64,000 bases of DNA, taken from assembly GCF_029168945.1 (NCBI RefSeq), contig NW_026870043.1, forward strand, positions 6,640,501 to 6,704,500, in the 5' to 3' direction. Shown here piece after piece: positions 60,330-64,000 of the stretch. Position 1 is the stretch's first letter. Each line of letters opens with the position of its first letter. The stretch comes from Cannabis sativa. Its lineage: Eukaryota; Streptophyta; Magnoliopsida; Rosales; Cannabaceae. The notes under the pieces were generated by a model. The model had not been told where the DNA came from and ran no database searches. It was given only the letters and a program-made list of their open reading frames with translations. A program made the translations under genes and the position numbers.

Positions 60330-61498
60330 TGACAGGGTACGGGTTCGGGTCCACTTTTGGGTTTGGGATTGGGTTCAGGTCCGAGTCAGGGTTCGGGTCC
60401 TTGTCAGGGTTTGAGTCCAGGGCTGGGTCCCAAATCTAGACACCAACTATAGGTTTTGTCCAAGCCCTTGGTCCAAATCTGGATCCCAATCTCTGGTCCC
60501 AGTCTGGTTTCATTTTTTGTGTCGTGTCACGAACATGGTCCTAGGTTCAAGTTCGAGAGGGTCGGGTACTATGTCCCGGTCCTAGTTCTGTTTCCCAGGT
60601 CACTATCCTGATTCTTGATCCAGGTCCAAGTTATTGTGTGGGTTTTGGTCCCGGTCTAGGTTCAGGTTTGAGTACTAGTCTCGATTTGGGTTTAGATCTC
60701 AGTCTGGGTTTTGATCTGGGTTAGGGTTTGGGTTTAGCTCCTGGTCCTGGTCCTAGTCCTAGTTCAGTTCTAGTTCCATTTGCGATTCTAACTTCGAGTT
60801 TGGGTTTCAGTTCGGGTCGGTGTGCGAGTCCTGGTCTGAGTTTGGGTTCAGGTCTGGATTTCAGACTAAGTCCAGATCAAGCTCCGGGTGTGGGTTCGCA
60901 TCTTGGGTCTTGGTCTAGGTTGGGTCCGAGCCCCAAGTTCCAATCCCGATCTGAGTTTGGATTCAGTTCTGGGTCTAAGTCCTTGGTTCTTATCCTGGTC
61001 TGGGTTCGAGTTTTTGTCTGGGTCCAGGTCTAGCTTTGCGTCTAATTCTAGGTGCGGGTTTGAGTTCGGGTTAGAGTCCGAGTCCAAGTTCGTATCTGGC
61101 TCCCTATCTATGTCCAACTCTGTGTTGGGGATCGGGTCCCAGATTTAGGTCCAAGATCGAGACTGGGGTGCGGTTCTAGGTCCCGACCCTGGTTTTGTGT
61201 CCCTAGTCTAGTTCCATGTATGGGTCTGAGTTCAGGTTCGGGTTCGGGTCCCGAGTCCAGGTTTGGGTGGGGATCCGGGTCCTTGTCCTGTTACAGTTCT
61301 AGATCTAGGTCCAATTTCAGTTATGATTCCAAGTCCAAGTGCTAGGTCCAGTCCCGGTCAACTTCCACTTTTGGTTCCAATTTTCAGTCACAGGGTACGG
61401 GTTCTTGTCCACTTTTGGGTTTGGGATATTGTGTAGGTCCAGGTCCTCGTCAGGGTTCGGGTCCAGGGCTGGGTCCCAAATCCAGAAACTGACTACGG

Positions 61499-61503
61499 GT
61501 TTT
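61499..61503. other. Empty target site of the retrotransposon
   Basis: A single GTTTT in ACTACGGGTTTTGTCCAAG, where the paralogous locus carries the element between two copies of GTTTT. Flanks match 41690-42037 on the left and 52127 onward on the right. Confidence 0.93.
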
Positions 61504-64000
61504 GTCCAAGCCTTGGGTCCAGATCCGGATCCCAATCTCGGGTCATAGTGTAGTTCCATTTCTGGTGCCGGGTCACGAGCTGGGTCCTAGGTTCAAGTTC
61601 GAGTCTTGGTCAGGTACTAGGTCTCTGTCCTAGTTCGAGTCCTGGTCTGAGTTTTGGTTCGAATCTGGATTTCAGTCTAGGTCCAGATCAGGCTCCGGGT
61701 GTGTGTTCACGTCCTGGGTCTTGGTCTATGTTGGGTCGGAGTCCCAAGTTCCAATCCAGAGCTAAGTCTGGATTCAGTTCTGGGTCTAAGTCCTTAGTTC
61801 TGATCCTGGTCTGGGTTCGAGTTTGAGTTCGGGTCCGAGTCTGTGTCCAGGTTTGTGTCCAGGTCTGGACCCCGATCTGGGTCTAGGTTCGGGTCCAGGT
61901 CCAAGTTGGGGTCCCGATGCGGGTCCAAGTTTAGGTCTGGGTCAGGATCTCAGTCCAGATGTAGCTCCAGCATTTCGATCCCGGTCTGGGTCTTGGTCCG
62001 AGTCTAGGTAAGTATCTGGATCCCTATCTAGTTGCAAGTCTGTGTTTGGGATCGGGTCCTAGATTTAGGTGTAGGTCCGGGTCTCAATTCCGATCTGGTT
62101 ACCCGATCGTGTCTGGGCCCGAGTTCAAGTCTCAGTTTGGGTCTGGGGCTAGTCTATGTTTGGTTCTAGGTCTAGGTCCGGGTCTTGGTCACGGTCTTAG
62201 TCTTGTTCTAGGGTCCTTGTTCGACAATTCTTGTTTAAGTTCTAATTTTGGCTCCAAGGTCTAGGTTTGGGTTCAGGTTTGGTTCTTCGTCTGGGTTCTG
62301 GTCCTAGTCTGAGTCCCAGATCTAGACATCGACTACTGGTCTGCTCCAGCTCCCGTTACCCGAATCCTAAGTCAAGATCTGGATCACTGTCACTGGTCTC
62401 GGTCTAGTTCTGGTTCAGGTCCCAGGTCGCATTTCTGAGTTTGGGTTAGGGATCGAGACTGGGGTGCAGTTCTAGGTCCTGACCCTAGTTCTGTGTCCCT
62501 AGTCTGGTTCCTTGTTTGGTTCCATTTGCGATTCTTAGTTCGAGTTTAAGATTCAGTTCGGATCGGAGTTCGAGTTCTGGTCTGACTTTGGATTCTGTAT
62601 GGATTTCACTGTAGGTCCAGATCACGCTCCAGGTGTGGGTTCGCGTTCTGGGTCTTGGTCTAGGTTGGGCTAAAGTCCCAATTTCCAATCCTGATCTGAG
62701 TCTGGATTCAGTTCTGGGTCTGAGTTCTTTGTTCTGATCTTTGTCTTGTTTGGGTCTGATTCTAGGTGTGGGTTTCAGTTCGGGTCCGAGTCTGTGTGCG
62801 GGTTTGTGTCCATGTGTGGACCCCGATTTGGTTCTAGGTTCGGGTCCAGGTCCAAGTTGGGGTCCTGAGTGCGGGTCCAAGTTTGGTTCAGGGCCAGGAT
62901 ATCCGTCGAGATCTAGGTCCAGCATTTCGATCCTAGTCTGGGTCTTCGTCCAAGTCCAGGTTCTTATCCGGATCCCTATCTAGGTCCAGCATTTCGATCC
63001 AAGTCTGGGTCTTCGAGTGCAAGATTTAGGTCCAGGTTTGGGTCTCAGTTCCGATCTGGGTACACGACCGTGTCCGGGCCCAAGTTCCAATCTCAATTGG
63101 GGTCTGAGGCTAGGTCTGTGTTCGGTTCTACGTCTGGGTGCAGGTCATGGTCACGATCCTAGTCTTTTCCTAGGGTCCTGGTTTGGCGATTCTTATTCAG
63201 GTTCTAATTTTGGGACCCAAGTCTAGTCTGGGTTCGGGTTTGGTTCTTCGTCTGGGTTGTGGTCTTATTCTGAGTCCCAGATCTAGACACCGACTACTGT
63301 TCTGTTCCATCTCCCATTACCCAAATCCCGAGTCAAGATCTGGATCACTGTCGCGGGTCTCGGTCTGGTTCTGGGTTCAGGTCCCAAGTCCCATTTCTGA
63401 GTTTGGGTTCGGGATCGAGACTGGGGTGCGGTACTAGGTCCCCACCCTAGTTCTGTGTCCCTAGTCTAGTTCCTTGTTTGGGTTTGAGTTCAGGTTCGGG
63501 TTCGGGAGTCCAGGTTTTGGTTGGGATCTGGGTTCGGCTCCAAATTCGGGTCTAGGTCTTATTTGGAGTCTGGGTCCTTGTCCCGTTACGGTTCTGGATC
63601 TATGTCCAATTTCAGTTATGATTCCATGTCCAAGTCCTAGTCCCAGTCCCGGTCAACTTCCGGTTTTGGTTCCAATTTTGGGTCACTGGGTACGGGTTCG
63701 GGTCGACCTTTGGGTTTGGGACTTGGTTCAGGTCTGGGTGTTGGTTCGGGTCCTCGTCAGGGTTCGAGTCCAGGGCAGGGTCCCAAATCCAAACACCGAC
63801 TACGGGTTTTGTCCAAGCCCTGGGTCGGGTCCTAGTCTGGTTCCATTTCTGGTGTCAGCTCACGAGCAAGGTTCTATGTTCAAGTTCGAGTCTGGGTCGG
63901 GTACTAGGACCCGATCCACTTTTGGGTTTTGGACTAGGTTCAGGTCCGGGTGTGGGTTCGGGTCCTTGTAAGGGTCCGGGTCCAGGGCTAGGTCCCAAAT

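Larger units (their letters stand above)
56047..64000 (+). repeat. Hexamer satellite array, segment 6 (deleted second copy of the large duplication)
   Basis: The order of matches is: 55881-56615 to 24728-25476, 56616-57693 to 29112-30190, 57691-61155 to 35149-38767 (with a further loss of about 160 bp near 61075), 61156-61503 to 41690-42037, and 61504-64000 to 52127 onward. The copy is colinear with the first but lacks about 3.6, 5.0 and 2.9 kb plus the retrotransposon. One full HOR unit lies at 58713-60329. The array runs off the window end. Confidence 0.9.

Noticed and set aside
1..64000. Interstitial telomeric repeat
   Set aside because: GGGTTTAGG occurs at fixed places in the HOR, but the periodicity is 6 bp and degenerate, with no run of the plant 7-bp telomere repeat.
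1..64000. CRISPR array or other regular repeat-spacer system
   Set aside because: There are no equal-length direct repeats with unique spacers; repetition is continuous and the context is a plant retroelement and satellite.

Overview
This window looks like a repeat-rich block of plant nuclear DNA, probably from a dicot. Three things point that way: a Ty1/copia LTR retrotransposon with an intact 5-bp target-site duplication, a copia-type gag on the minus strand with a tRNA-Met-like primer site, and a second, diverged and truncated member of the same family. I cannot name the species. I found no host gene, rRNA, tRNA, CRISPR array or bacterial signal.

Most of the window (1-22401, 24893-42037, 52122-55880 and 56047-64000, broken by small retroelement fragments at 7376-7585 and 12801-13010) is one satellite family. 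Its basic unit is a degenerate G/T-rich hexamer, roughly RGTYYG with variants such as GGTTCG, GGTCCG, GGTCTG, GGTTTG and AGTCCT. It is organised into a higher-order repeat (HOR) of about 1.5-1.65 kb, recognisable by landmarks that break the hexamer register in a fixed order. G-runs lie on the + strand throughout. A GGTYNG-type hexamer has no stop codon in any of the six frames, so the many open frames (Gly-Ser, Gly-Leu and Val-Arg on +, Asp-Pro and Arg-Thr on -) are by-products of the repeat and are not annotated as genes.

The array has a readable history. A 5.4-kb block (7198-12622) is followed directly by a near-identical copy (12623-18044). A larger tandem duplication has its junction near 55876-55881: the DNA from 55881 to the window end repeats, in order, pieces of 24728-25476, 29112-30190, 35149-38767, 41690-42037 and 52122 to about 54.6 kb. 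Multi-kb deletions separate those pieces. The second copy lacks the 10-kb retrotransposon, so 61499-61503 is its empty site.

The retrotransposon (42038-52121, minus strand) has two 1.9-kb LTRs differing by roughly 1%, a primer-binding site, a polypurine tract and a TATA box in the LTR. It encodes only gag (45820-46623), which ends at a stop inside the CCHC zinc knuckle. A 3.6-kb AT-rich leader lies upstream of gag and about 1.9 kb of non-coding DNA downstream, with no pol. It appears to be a non-autonomous copia derivative. The leader contains paired hairpins with the same loop, a 23-bp direct repeat and a nested stem structure, which are the best candidates for undescribed function. A second unexpected signal is a set of short patches in the satellite where CTG and CAG have systematically become CG-containing triplets relative to paralogous copies. 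This may be a methylation-linked sequencing artefact or a real mutational process.
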